From the NCBI GenBank assembly GCA_002410715.1, contig DHOG01000107.1, positions 1-7,288 on the forward strand: DNA of 7,288 nucleotides, given 5' to 3'. The position numbers and the translations under genes were made by a program. This DNA is from Ruminococcaceae bacterium UBA5396. Lineage in GTDB: Bacteria > Bacillota > Clostridia > Oscillospirales > Acutalibacteraceae. Positions 1 through 6,726 of the stretch are shown here, in pieces. Numbering within the stretch: the stretch's first letter is position 1; every line of letters begins with the position of its first letter. Under the pieces are notes generated by a model that was given only the letters and a program-made list of their open reading frames with translations, did not search any database and was not told the DNA's origin.

Positions 1-62
1 GATAATTTCATCAATTGTTAGTTCTGCAGATGTGTGCGGAACTAACAATTGATGAAATTATC
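1..62. repeat. Perfect 24-bp inverted repeat with 14-nt loop
   Basis: Bases 1-24 are the exact reverse complement of bases 39-62, separated by 14 nt (25-38). The right arm reads as protein (ELTIDEII) belonging to a truncated gene tail, while the left arm does not continue that protein sensibly. The repeat starts at the very first base of the window. This looks more like a fold-back joint at a contig edge, or a recombination breakpoint, than a designed terminator, because a terminator would not normally sit inside a coding sequence. The repeat itself is certain; its cause is inference. Confidence 0.9.
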
Positions 63-119
63 AAGATGTGCGACGAATTGATTGAAGCACATGGTGATTG
101 GCTGCCGAAGTATCATTAG
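30..119 (+). pseudogene. C-terminal fragment of a sugar-hydrolase-like gene, possibly GH4 alpha-galactosidase
   Basis: This is the last ~29 codons of a gene, ending in TAG at 117-119. The readable peptide ends in LTIDEIIKMCDELIEAH followed by GDWLPKYH. From memory of the family, a tail of the type '(A)AEL-x-IDEI...DELI-x-AHGDWLP' is typical of NAD/Mn-dependent family 4 glycosidases (MelA-type alpha-galactosidase/alpha-glucosidase), but no catalytic region lies in the window, so the family call is tentative. Convincing protein begins about base 33. Upstream codons come from the left arm of the inverted repeat and reach an in-frame stop at 3-5. There is no ribosome binding site in front of the ATG at 30, so this is a cut-off 3' end and not a small gene. 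It lies on the same strand as the GH3 gene, 229 bp before its start. Whether the truncation is biological or due to the contig edge cannot be told. Confidence 0.5.
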
Positions 120-231
120 GTAAAAACACTTTGCTCATGGCATACCTTCTTTGTTTTGTAACGAGGTCAGAAAACCTGATTTTATTGGCTCAACGATTGG
201 TATAAAACCTTGGTCTTCCATGTGAGGATCG

Positions 232-260
232 TTGATTTTATGGAATCGCACTTTTATATA
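232..260 (+). promoter_or_regulatory. Candidate sigma-A-type promoter for the GH3 gene
   Basis: TTGATT at 232-237 is followed after 17 nt by TATATA at 255-260, with an overlapping TATAAA at 257-262 (19-nt spacing). The two boxes each match the consensus at four of six positions, or five of six for TATAAA. Transcription would start near 267-270 and leave a leader of about 80 nt. A second A+T-rich box, TATAAA at 201-206, has no reasonable -35 partner. The rest of 120-336 contains no gene, RNA or clear operator that I can recognise. Confidence 0.35.
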
Positions 261-331
261 AAAACTCTTACCAATTATGTGGTCTTTTAGTTAATGGAGC
301 CATGCCGAGTTATGTGATAAAGCGAAAAAAG

Positions 332-340
332 AAAGGATGG
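332..340 (+). promoter_or_regulatory. Ribosome binding site that decides the GH3 start
   Basis: AAAGGATGG lies with its core AAGGA 11 nt before the ATG at 349 and overlaps the alternative in-frame ATG at 337. The 337 ATG would have its purine-rich stretch immediately adjacent, leaving no spacer. The start at 349 is therefore preferred, and it also gives a more typical signal peptide with Lys at position 4. Confidence 0.6.
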
Positions 341-348
341 TCTTAGCA

Positions 349-432
349 ATGTTGAATAAGGGAATTTCATTACTATTAGCAATGAGTATGCTTCTTATTA
401 GTACACCGACGTTTCTTCTTACTACCGCCGCG
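349..432 (+). other. Signal peptide of the GH3 protein
   Basis: Residues 1-28 have a short basic start (MLNKG), a hydrophobic core from Ile6 to Leu24 and a small-residue end (TTAA) suitable for signal peptidase I. No lipobox cysteine is present, so this is not a lipoprotein. The exact cleavage site is inferred. Confidence 0.8.
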
Positions 433-3400
433 ACTATGACGCTGCCGTATAAATTTTCGTCAGCCGAGTTTACAGCCGCATCGGCCGGCGTCGGGAAGGT
501 AGAGAATCCAGACCCTGAAAAGGTCGGCACCCAGATGGCCGGGCCGACGGTAAACGGCAGCTATCTGGAATTTGATATCGACGTGCCCAAAACCACTACC
601 CCGGACAATGCTGTAAAGAGAACCTACACGTTTACCGCGCGCGTACAGTCCGGTGGTGACGTGCCGAGCATGAGGGTACTGGTGGACGGCAATGAGGTAC
701 TTAATTTCGCCGAGGGCGTAGTTTCGGGCGAGGGCGTGGCATGGTTTGTCACCACACCCCGTAACTTCGAAATTACGCGGGGTACCCACAAGCTTCGCAT
801 CGAGTTCAAAAGCACCTTTGATATAAGCTGGATAAGCTTGGAACACTATGGCATACACATCGGGGATCAGATGGTAACGGTCGTCGATAGTGTTGAGAGT
901 GCAAGGTGGAATGGCCCCCCATGGACAGGGAGCTGCAGTGACCCCGATTCCAAGAGCAAGCGAGCCTGGGCGAGTACCAACACCAACCACTGGCTGGAGT
1001 TCGACCTCTATGTTTCGGAACAAAATGCGGGGCTGTATGACATATTTGCCAAAGGGGCGACTCCCGAAACGGCGGGAATAAAATATACGTTAACGCTTGA
1101 TACCGAATTCGTGGATACGGTAATCAGCGCGGGCACCGGTGACTGGGGAAGCCCCACCACCTGGGCTTTGAGGGGGCCATCCACAGTTAATCTATCGGCG
1201 GGCAAACATACTTTGAGATTTACCTATAACAGCCAATTTAATTTAAGCTTGCTTAAATTTGCGCGTGTAATGGACGAGGACGACACCATTATAAGAAATG
1301 CGTCGGATTATTCAAGCTCGGATAAGACCTATAAGATGGAATCCCTTGCTGTTGGTACCAACGGCTATACCGGAAATCCTGAAATAACCAGCGGGAAATG
1401 CCCAACCGGCACCAGTGGCGGTTCATGGCTTCAGTACACTGTCAACCGTACCGCAGAAACGGCGGGGGATTACAGGTTCACGCTGTATGCCGCATCCAAA
1501 ACCTCCAGCTCGCCCACCATGGATTATGAGTGTTATATCGATGGCAAGCTGGTCTCAATCGGTTCATACCCGAAAACAGAAAACTGGCATGGCTTTACGG
1601 CCACCGACTCGGCGGGCGTCCACCTTTCGGAGGGCTCTCATACCGTACGCATCCTGTTTAAATCCCAGTTTAATTTAGGCCTCTTTAAATTTGAAAAGTT
1701 AACCGTTGATCCCGATGCCAGTGTTACCGCCGTTGCGATCCAGGGGCAGAATCATACGGCGATCAAGGGGAAAACGGCTTCCTTCGCGGCGAAGGTTACC
1801 GGTACCGAAGGCTTTGATCCCTTTGTCATTTGGTCGATATCGGGCGGCTCCGCGTCCACCATCGACAATAACGGGTTTTTAACCGTTCCGTATGATGAAA
1901 CCGCCAATACCCTCACCCTAACGGCAAAATCGCGTTCTCATCCCAATGTTGTTTCTTTGCCGGTCACGATTACCCTGACTGACGAAACCAACGACCACAC
2001 CCGCCTTGCCCTTGAGACCGCCCGGGAAGGCGTGGTACTGGTGCAAAACAACAACAACGTGCTGCCGCTCAAAAACACCGACAACGTCGCGGTTCTCGGG
2101 CTGGGGCAGGTAAGCTATGTAAAGGGCGGAAGCGGATCGGGCGACGTGCAGTCGGCCTATGAGCGCACAATAATGGATGGCTTGGCGGCTAAGGCCAGAA
2201 AAGGTTCTTTCGCCAACCTTGATCAAACTCTGGCGGATTGGTACAAAAACTACTATATGACGCTGCCGGGTGCGTCTGTCGGGTCCAATGAACCTGACTA
2301 TAGCACAGTAAAGCCCATGATCGATGCTGCGGCCGAGAGGAGTAATTCCACCGGCATAATAGTAATCAGCCGCCGTTTCGGCGAGGGCAACGACGTGGAT
2401 ATGAATAACGGAAGTAACAGTTATGGGTTAAGCACCAGAGAACAAGAGCTCATAACAAACGCCCTTGGCGTATTTGACAAGGTCGTCGTAGTAGTGAATA
2501 TCAGCAGCGTTATTGATATGAACTGGATCGTGAATGCACAAAACAACGGCAAAAAAGTGGATTCTATCGTAATTGCGTGGAATCCGGGTATGGAAGGCGG
2601 AGTTGCGGTTGCTGACGTGCTGTGCGGTGACGTCAACCCGTCCGGCAAGCTTACCGATACCTTTGTAACAAAGTACAGCGACTATCCGTCCGCGACGACA
2701 TATAGTAACCAGGGCAGGAACTCCTGGGTCTCCTATGAAGAGGATATTTTTACCGGATACCGCTATTTTGAAACATTCGCACCCAATAGCGTGGTCTTTC
2801 CCTTTGGCTTCGGGCTGTCCTATACCACTTTTACAATCTCTGATGTGACAGCTACATCGAATTTGCAGAAGGGAACCATAGAGATATCAGCGAAAGTTAC
2901 CAACACCGGGTCAAAACCGGGGAAAGAAGTCGTCCAGGTCTATTACAGCGCACCGTCGGGCAAACTGCCCAAAGCAAAGATGGAATTGGCGGCTTTTAAG
3001 AAAACGGGTATTATAAACCCCGGTGAGCATGAAATTGTCACCATGTCGTATAGCATCAGCGATATGGCGAGCTATGACGATATCGGCAAAACCGGCAAAC
3101 AGGCAGCCTACGTCCTGGAAGCGGGCGATTATAAAGTTTATGTAGGCAATTCGGTAAGGAATCACGTCCAGGCGGGCATATATACTGTAAGCCAGCTCAC
3201 CATTACCAAGCAGCTTACAAACGTAATGCAGCCTACACAGCAAACCCAGGAGCCGACAAGAGAGCACAGACAACTGGCACGCCGGCTAAACGGAGCGGGC
3301 AGTTATGAAGACACGGTATGGCCGGCCAACCCCATCACGTCTGCGCCTTTTGTACAAGGGCCCGCACAGTACAGCCCCATTATACCCACGACCTCTCCAG

Positions 3401-6400
3401 CCGCACCAGACGGAGTCATAAAGCTGGCGGACGTCGCGCAAAACCCCTCGCTGATGAGCGCCTTCCTCGCGCAGCTTACTACTGACGAACTCGCTTTCTT
3501 AACATTTGGTTCCTCGGGCCGGGGCTCCATCGATGGAGGCCCAAGGGATATCATTGTGGGCGGCATTACCGCCACCACAAATGAGATTTTAAAATTCGGA
3601 ATCCCGAGGCTGCAGACCTCGGATGGCCCCGCCGGTATCCGCAACAGCACATACCGATCGACGACATTCCCATGCGGCACCATGCAGGCGTGCACATGGA
3701 ATACGGCTATTGTGGAAGACGTAGGTGCCGCCATGGCGGAAGAGGCGATAGAGATTCAGGTTCTTACCCAGTATCTCGGCCTGACCCTGGAAAACCACGG
3801 ATCGCCCATTTTACTTTCCCCGGGCACCAATATACACAGGGATCCGAAATGCGCCCGCAACTTTGAATACTACTCCGAGGATCCGTATGCTTCGGGTATG
3901 ATGGCGGCGGCACAAATCAAAGGCATACAATCAAAGGGAGCGGCTGCGACCATCAAGCATTTTGCTGTCAATAACAGTGAAACCAACCGGAAGAACAGCG
4001 ACAGCATGGTTTCGGAACGCGCCCTGCGCGAAATTTACCTGAAGCCGTTTGAGATAGCGATAAAATCCGCCAGCCCGTTATTTGTGATGACCTCTTATAA
4101 CCTCATTAACGGAGAATGGGCGTCGTCGAATAGGGATCTGATGGTCACCGTGCTGCGGGATGAATGGCAATTTAAGGGCGGGGTAATGACCGACTGGGGA
4201 TCGACGCCAAGTGTGATCCCCGAAATCAATGCCGGCAGCACCCTGAAGATGCCCGGGATTGACTCTGCATCATACAACACTTTAAAAACCGCCATTACCA
4301 ACGGAATCGTAACAAGGGCACAGCTCGAAAACTTGGTACGCGATCTGATGTATGCTGAGCTGAATACCTACCTATTCGAAGCGGTAGCGGATAAAGACGC
4401 TATCAAAACATACAACCCCGTTTCTGTTAAAACGTCAAGCGGCATAAGTGCAAACGTTGATTTCAATTTCTATTATGAAAATGAACCGGTTCAGCTGCAC
4501 ATCTCCAATACGTCGGGGCTATTACATGCCATCCGGGTTACTGATTCCCAAGGAGCAGTGATTCCCGTAGAGGATCAGGGCAGCGGTCTGTATATGTTTG
4601 AAATGCCCGATAGTGCTGTAGATATAGAAGTTGTCACCTTATCAGAAAGCTTACGCGATTCAAGCCTGAGCGATCTGACAATGACCAATCCTGCTGTGAC
4701 CGGCAACCTGCCGTTAACCCCAGCATTTGATTCCGAGACAACAAGCTACACGATGAACGTACCGTACAGTGTGGATGGTCTGACGGTAAATGCTGTAAAA
4801 AGCCAAGACGGCGCAAAGGTAGCCATATCCGGGAACACCTCGCTGACCGTCGGAAGCACCAATACCATCACAATCACCGTAACATCAGAGGACGGCCAGA
4901 ACCACACCGTTTACACCATTAATGTGACGCGAGCCGCCAGCGACTACACCCTGTCCTCCCAGCCGAACAGCAGCGGATGGTATAAAGGGGATGTAACCAT
5001 TGCCCCCACATCCCCCTATGCTGAAATCTGGGACGGCAGCCAATGGAGGGGCAGCCTATCCGTAAGCAGCCAAGCGGATAATACCGTTAGCTTTAAGCTG
5101 AGAATGGCCGGTGGAACAGAAAGCACCCAGCTTACAAAAGCAATCAAAATCGATAAAACCGCCCCTACCGGTGAAATCAAAGTGAAAAACAGCTCGTTTA
5201 AATCCTTCCTAAACACCATCACCTTTGGTATGTTCTTCAAGAATACCGTCAATGTAAGCATTACCGGCTCAGATACATTGAGCGGCGTGGAAACAATAGA
5301 GTACCAAAAAGTTAACGATGGAGCATCTTATGACGCAAACGGGGCATGGACGTCCTATACATCTCTAAGTATCCAGCCCAACGCCAAGTGCGTAATTTAC
5401 GCCCGTTTAACCGACAAGGCCGGTAACGTGACCATTATAAACTCCGATGGTATCGTCGTTTATAGTGATTCGGCCGTCACCCCCACTTCCGCCGTATTTG
5501 ACAAACACACATCAAGTGATGGTTACAAGGACATCAATGTGACATTGGCGCTTAACGGAAACACCCTAAAGGAAATAAAAAACGGGGATGTGGTATTGGT
5601 TCCGGGTACGGAATATACAGTTGCAGGGAATACGATTACCATCAAGAAGGAATATCTTGAGCAGCAGACAGTCGAAGACATAACGCTGACATTCGTATTC
5701 AATCCAATGGGCACTGGATATACGTCAGGCGGTGATAACGATGCCCCTGCCATACCGTCGATAACCATAACCGTGGCCGATACCACTCCCCATCAATGCG
5801 ATTACAGTGGGCAGCCATGGATCACTGTAAAAGAAGCTACTTGTGCGGAGGCCGGAAAAGAGCACCAGTGTTGTGTAAAGTGCGGAAAACCGGGGCCGGA
5901 AAGGGATATACCTAAAACGGATGACCATATGCCGGGCAACTGGGAGGTAACAAAAGAGCCTACCGTTTCTGAAGCAGGAACTAGGGTGAAAAAATGTACT
6001 GTATGCGGCAAGGTTTTGGAAACCGAGGATATTCCCAAGCTTGCGGAGGATGTACAACCTGCAACATTAACGGACAGTAAAACCAGCATTAGGATTGATG
6101 CCCCCGCCGGAGCGGTGCCGTCCGGCACAGTGCTTATGGTGGAACCGGTGCTCGAAGGAGCGAACTTTACGATTGTTGCGAATGCACTGGAAGGTAAGTC
6201 AGATAAAATCTCGGCTTTCGACATTAAGCTGATATCCAACAATGTTGAAATAAAGCCGAATGGTAAAGTAAAGGTAACAATCCCAGTTCCGTCGGAATTC
6301 AACGTAAGTAAGCTTGCGCTGTACCATATTTCGGACGACGGGACTACTACCCAAATCGACTTTAAGCTGGACGACAACAAGAAGAACATTATATTTGAAA

Positions 6401-6555
6401 CCGGAGATTTCAGCTATTACGCTATTGCAGAAGTGGAACGAGGCGCCAAAACCGGTATCGGATACAATGGAGTGTTGCTATTTACCATTATGATGGCAAT
6501 AAGCGCGTGCGCGCTTGTTGCTGCAAGGAAACGCAGGACGGCAAATTCGGTTTAG
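349..6555 (+). CDS. Secreted, membrane-anchored multi-modular GH3 glycosidase with permuted catalytic domains
   Basis: Beta-glucosidase-like exo-glycosidase, predicted to release terminal sugars from the non-reducing ends of glycans at the cell surface. The protein has 2068 residues from the ATG at 349, against roughly 700-900 for ordinary GH3 enzymes. Order by residue: signal peptide 1-28; three CBM-like modules 36-454; Ig-like 455-544; GH3 C-terminal domain 548-829 with GGSGSGDV at 593-600 and candidate acid/base Glu679 in GEGND; FnIII-like 830-947; linker 948-1024; GH3 N-terminal barrel 1025-1344 with SDGPAGIR (Asp1092), RNFEYYSED, KH at 1203-1204 and nucleophile Asp1282 in MTDWG; accessory beta modules and anchor to 2068. 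The domain order is reversed relative to canonical GH3, as known for Ruminococcus albus and Butyrivibrio fibrisolvens enzymes. Both catalytic residues are intact, so activity is likely. The exact sugar and linkage cannot be read from the sequence; beta-xylosidase or N-acetylglucosaminidase activity also occurs in GH3. It appears to be transcribed alone. Confidence 0.93.
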   Translation: MLNKGISLLLAMSMLLISTPTFLLTTAATMTLPYKFSSAEFTAASAGVGKVENPDPEKVGTQMAGPTVNGSYLEFDIDVPKTTTPDNAVKRTYTFTARVQSGGDVPSMRVLVDGNEVLNFAEGVVSGEGVAWFVTTPRNFEITRGTHKLRIEFKSTFDISWISLEHYGIHIGDQMVTVVDSVESARWNGPPWTGSCSDPDSKSKRAWASTNTNHWLEFDLYVSEQNAGLYDIFAKGATPETAGIKYTLTLDTEFVDTVISAGTGDWGSPTTWALRGPSTVNLSAGKHTLRFTYNSQFNLSLLKFARVMDEDDTIIRNASDYSSSDKTYKMESLAVGTNGYTGNPEITSGKCPTGTSGGSWLQYTVNRTAETAGDYRFTLYAASKTSSSPTMDYECYIDGKLVSIGSYPKTENWHGFTATDSAGVHLSEGSHTVRILFKSQFNLGLFKFEKLTVDPDASVTAVAIQGQNHTAIKGKTASFAAKVTGTEGFDPFVIWSISGGSASTIDNNGFLTVPYDETANTLTLTAKSRSHPNVVSLPVTITLTDETNDHTRLALETAREGVVLVQNNNNVLPLKNTDNVAVLGLGQVSYVKGGSGSGDVQSAYERTIMDGLAAKARKGSFANLDQTLADWYKNYYMTLPGASVGSNEPDYSTVKPMIDAAAERSNSTGIIVISRRFGEGNDVDMNNGSNSYGLSTREQELITNALGVFDKVVVVVNISSVIDMNWIVNAQNNGKKVDSIVIAWNPGMEGGVAVADVLCGDVNPSGKLTDTFVTKYSDYPSATTYSNQGRNSWVSYEEDIFTGYRYFETFAPNSVVFPFGFGLSYTTFTISDVTATSNLQKGTIEISAKVTNTGSKPGKEVVQVYYSAPSGKLPKAKMELAAFKKTGIINPGEHEIVTMSYSISDMASYDDIGKTGKQAAYVLEAGDYKVYVGNSVRNHVQAGIYTVSQLTITKQLTNVMQPTQQTQEPTREHRQLARRLNGAGSYEDTVWPANPITSAPFVQGPAQYSPIIPTTSPAAPDGVIKLADVAQNPSLMSAFLAQLTTDELAFLTFGSSGRGSIDGGPRDIIVGGITATTNEILKFGIPRLQTSDGPAGIRNSTYRSTTFPCGTMQACTWNTAIVEDVGAAMAEEAIEIQVLTQYLGLTLENHGSPILLSPGTNIHRDPKCARNFEYYSEDPYASGMMAAAQIKGIQSKGAAATIKHFAVNNSETNRKNSDSMVSERALREIYLKPFEIAIKSASPLFVMTSYNLINGEWASSNRDLMVTVLRDEWQFKGGVMTDWGSTPSVIPEINAGSTLKMPGIDSASYNTLKTAITNGIVTRAQLENLVRDLMYAELNTYLFEAVADKDAIKTYNPVSVKTSSGISANVDFNFYYENEPVQLHISNTSGLLHAIRVTDSQGAVIPVEDQGSGLYMFEMPDSAVDIEVVTLSESLRDSSLSDLTMTNPAVTGNLPLTPAFDSETTSYTMNVPYSVDGLTVNAVKSQDGAKVAISGNTSLTVGSTNTITITVTSEDGQNHTVYTINVTRAASDYTLSSQPNSSGWYKGDVTIAPTSPYAEIWDGSQWRGSLSVSSQADNTVSFKLRMAGGTESTQLTKAIKIDKTAPTGEIKVKNSSFKSFLNTITFGMFFKNTVNVSITGSDTLSGVETIEYQKVNDGASYDANGAWTSYTSLSIQPNAKCVIYARLTDKAGNVTIINSDGIVVYSDSAVTPTSAVFDKHTSSDGYKDINVTLALNGNTLKEIKNGDVVLVPGTEYTVAGNTITIKKEYLEQQTVEDITLTFVFNPMGTGYTSGGDNDAPAIPSITITVADTTPHQCDYSGQPWITVKEATCAEAGKEHQCCVKCGKPGPERDIPKTDDHMPGNWEVTKEPTVSEAGTRVKKCTVCGKVLETEDIPKLAEDVQPATLTDSKTSIRIDAPAGAVPSGTVLMVEPVLEGANFTIVANALEGKSDKISAFDIKLISNNVEIKPNGKVKVTIPVPSEFNVSKLALYHISDDGTTTQIDFKLDDNKKNIIFETGDFSYYAIAEVERGAKTGIGYNGVLLFTIMMAISACALVAARKRRTANSV
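454..1710 (+). other. Three tandem CBM6/35-like carbohydrate-binding modules
   Basis: Residues about 36-172, 178-309 and 313-454 share one plan: an early LEFD-I/L-V or LQYTV strand, a Tyr-rich strand (RTYTFTARV, AGLYDIFAKG, AGDYRFTLYA), then an ending of the form G-x-H-x-(L/V)-R-(I/F) followed by a (S)-x-F-(D/N)-(I/L) core and a last hydrophobic strand (ISWISLE, LSLLKFA, LGLFKFE). This is the pattern of family 6/35/36-type beta-sandwich modules that bind terminal or internal sugars. Modules two and three are closer to one another than to module one. The ligand is unknown. Confidence 0.65.
1234..1693 (+). repeat. Diverged direct DNA repeat at the ends of CBM-like modules 2 and 3
   Basis: Bases 1234-1261 and 1666-1693 match at 23 of 28 positions, sharing TTTAATTTA and TTTAAATTTG blocks. 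They encode the equivalent last strands of two neighbouring modules, which supports module duplication within the gene. The stretches are noticeably richer in A+T than the surrounding coding sequence. Confidence 0.6.
1711..1980 (+). other. Ig-like (Big_2-type) spacer module
   Basis: Residues 455-544 run from VTAVAIQGQ through IKGKTASFAAKV, FVIWSISGG, IDNNGFLTV and LTLTAKS to VVSLPVTITL. The order 'V-x-I-x-G...G-x-x-x-x-x-A-x-V...W-S-I...I-x-x-x-G-x-L-T-V...T-x-x-S' is the bacterial Ig-like group 2 layout. It probably spaces the binding modules from the catalytic part. Confidence 0.6.
1990..3190 (+). other. GH3 C-terminal (acid/base) domain followed by FnIII-like domain
   Basis: Residues 548-829 start with ARLA-type helix and EGVVLVQNNNNVLPL, the usual opening of the GH3 alpha/beta sandwich (E-x-x-V-L-L-x-N-x-x-x-x-LPL). 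GGSGSGDV at 593-600 is the sugar-site loop. GEGND with Glu679 aligns with the acid/base loop GEG-x-D-R, but Val replaces the usual following Arg. WNPGMEGGVAVADVLCG and NPSGKLTDTF are standard GH3 signatures. PFGFGLSYTTF marks the junction to the FnIII-like domain, which carries NTGSKPGKEVVQVYYS at about 860-875 and ends with the AGDYKVYVGNS strand. Confidence 0.9.
3421..4380 (+). other. GH3 N-terminal (nucleophile) barrel domain, placed after the C-terminal domain
   Basis: Residues 1025-1344. LTTDELAFLTFG opens the barrel; GIPRLQTSDGPAGIR with Asp1092 binds the sugar; SPGTNIHRDPKCARNFEYYSED and TIKHFAVNNSETNR form the -1 subsite; VMTSYNLINGEWAS precedes the nucleophile strand GGVMTDWG with Asp1282. 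AGSTLKMPG near 1294-1302 replaces the more usual AG-N/D-D-LxMPG. All catalytic-site blocks are present in the canonical internal order; only the position of the whole domain is shifted. Confidence 0.9.
4430..6440 (+). other. C-terminal beta-rich accessory modules of the GH3 protein
   Basis: Residues 1361-1430 end in YMFEMPDSAVDIEV, resembling small InlB-repeat-type modules. Residues 1433-1529 (SLSDLTMTN...FDSETTSYTMNVP...YTINVTRA) match cadherin-like beta-sandwich domains. Residues 1531-1711 are Ig-like, with IDKTAPTGEI and NTITFGMFFKNTVNVSI blocks common in Clostridia surface proteins. Residues 1710-1814 (FDK...YKDINVTLALNGNTL...GTEYTVAGNTITIKKEYL) match X2 modules known from cellulases and cellulosomal proteins. 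Residues 1815-1899 are a Cys/His-rich repeat pair. Residues 1900-2031, beginning with a 'SIRIDAPAGAVPSGT' strand, resemble ZU5-like domains. Probably for wall or substrate attachment and spacing. Confidence 0.65.
6441..6552 (+). other. C-terminal membrane anchor with degenerate sortase-like signal
   Basis: Residues 2031-2068 comprise RGAKTGIGYNG, a hydrophobic helix (VLLFTIMMAISACALVAA, about 2041-2058) and a basic tail RKRR. The layout is that of sortase substrates, and A-K-T-G keeps the T-G of LPXTG, but Leu-Pro is absent. Either an atypical sortase recognises it or the protein is simply held by the transmembrane helix. Confidence 0.7.
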
Positions 6556-6647
6556 CCGTGCTGCATGATTTGAAGCCAGCTTGCTAAACTCATATTTTGC
6601 ATGGAAACAGCCTATTGGCATATTTTCGAGCATGACAAAGACCGGCA

Positions 6648-6681
6648 AGGGCGCTGAAAATGCTAGCATTTTCAGCGCCCT
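6648..6681. terminator. Perfect 34-nt palindrome after the GH3 gene, terminator-like hairpin
   Basis: Bases 6648-6664 are the exact reverse complement of 6665-6681 (17-bp arms, G+C-rich base AGGGCGC, centre TGCTAGCA), 92 bp after the GH3 stop codon. As RNA it would form a very stable hairpin and is the best candidate for ending the GH3 transcript. It lacks the run of T residues expected for intrinsic termination on the right (TCGTGGGCGAG follows), so it may instead protect the mRNA 3' end or be a dispersed palindromic repeat. Confidence 0.5.
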
Positions 6682-6726
6682 CGTGGGCGAGTTGTAAAAT
6701 TAAATGAAACAAATTAAATAAAAAAA

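Noticed and set aside
61..138. Minus-strand 25-residue ORF starting MSKVF with a good Shine-Dalgarno
   Set aside because: It lies antisense to the gene tail at 30-119, is very short, and its sequence shows no family resemblance beyond the first four residues.
201..206. TATAAA box as main GH3 promoter
   Set aside because: No plausible -35 hexamer at 15-19 nt upstream; the pair at 232-260 is better.
337..348. Upstream in-frame ATG of the GH3 gene
   Set aside because: It overlaps the ribosome binding site that is correctly spaced for the ATG at 349.
460..1023. 187-residue minus-strand open frame
   Set aside because: It mirrors the CBM-like coding region, where long antisense frames arise from codon bias; no domain features were seen.
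3190..3420. Possible break between two separate GH3 genes (C-domain protein and N-domain protein)
   Set aside because: The frame is continuous, there is no stop, ribosome site or start between the halves, and permuted GH3 enzymes are known.
5802..6389. 195-residue minus-strand open frame
   Set aside because: It is antisense to the C-terminal modules of the GH3 protein, with no ribosome site and no recognisable domain; the plus-strand frame explains the bases.
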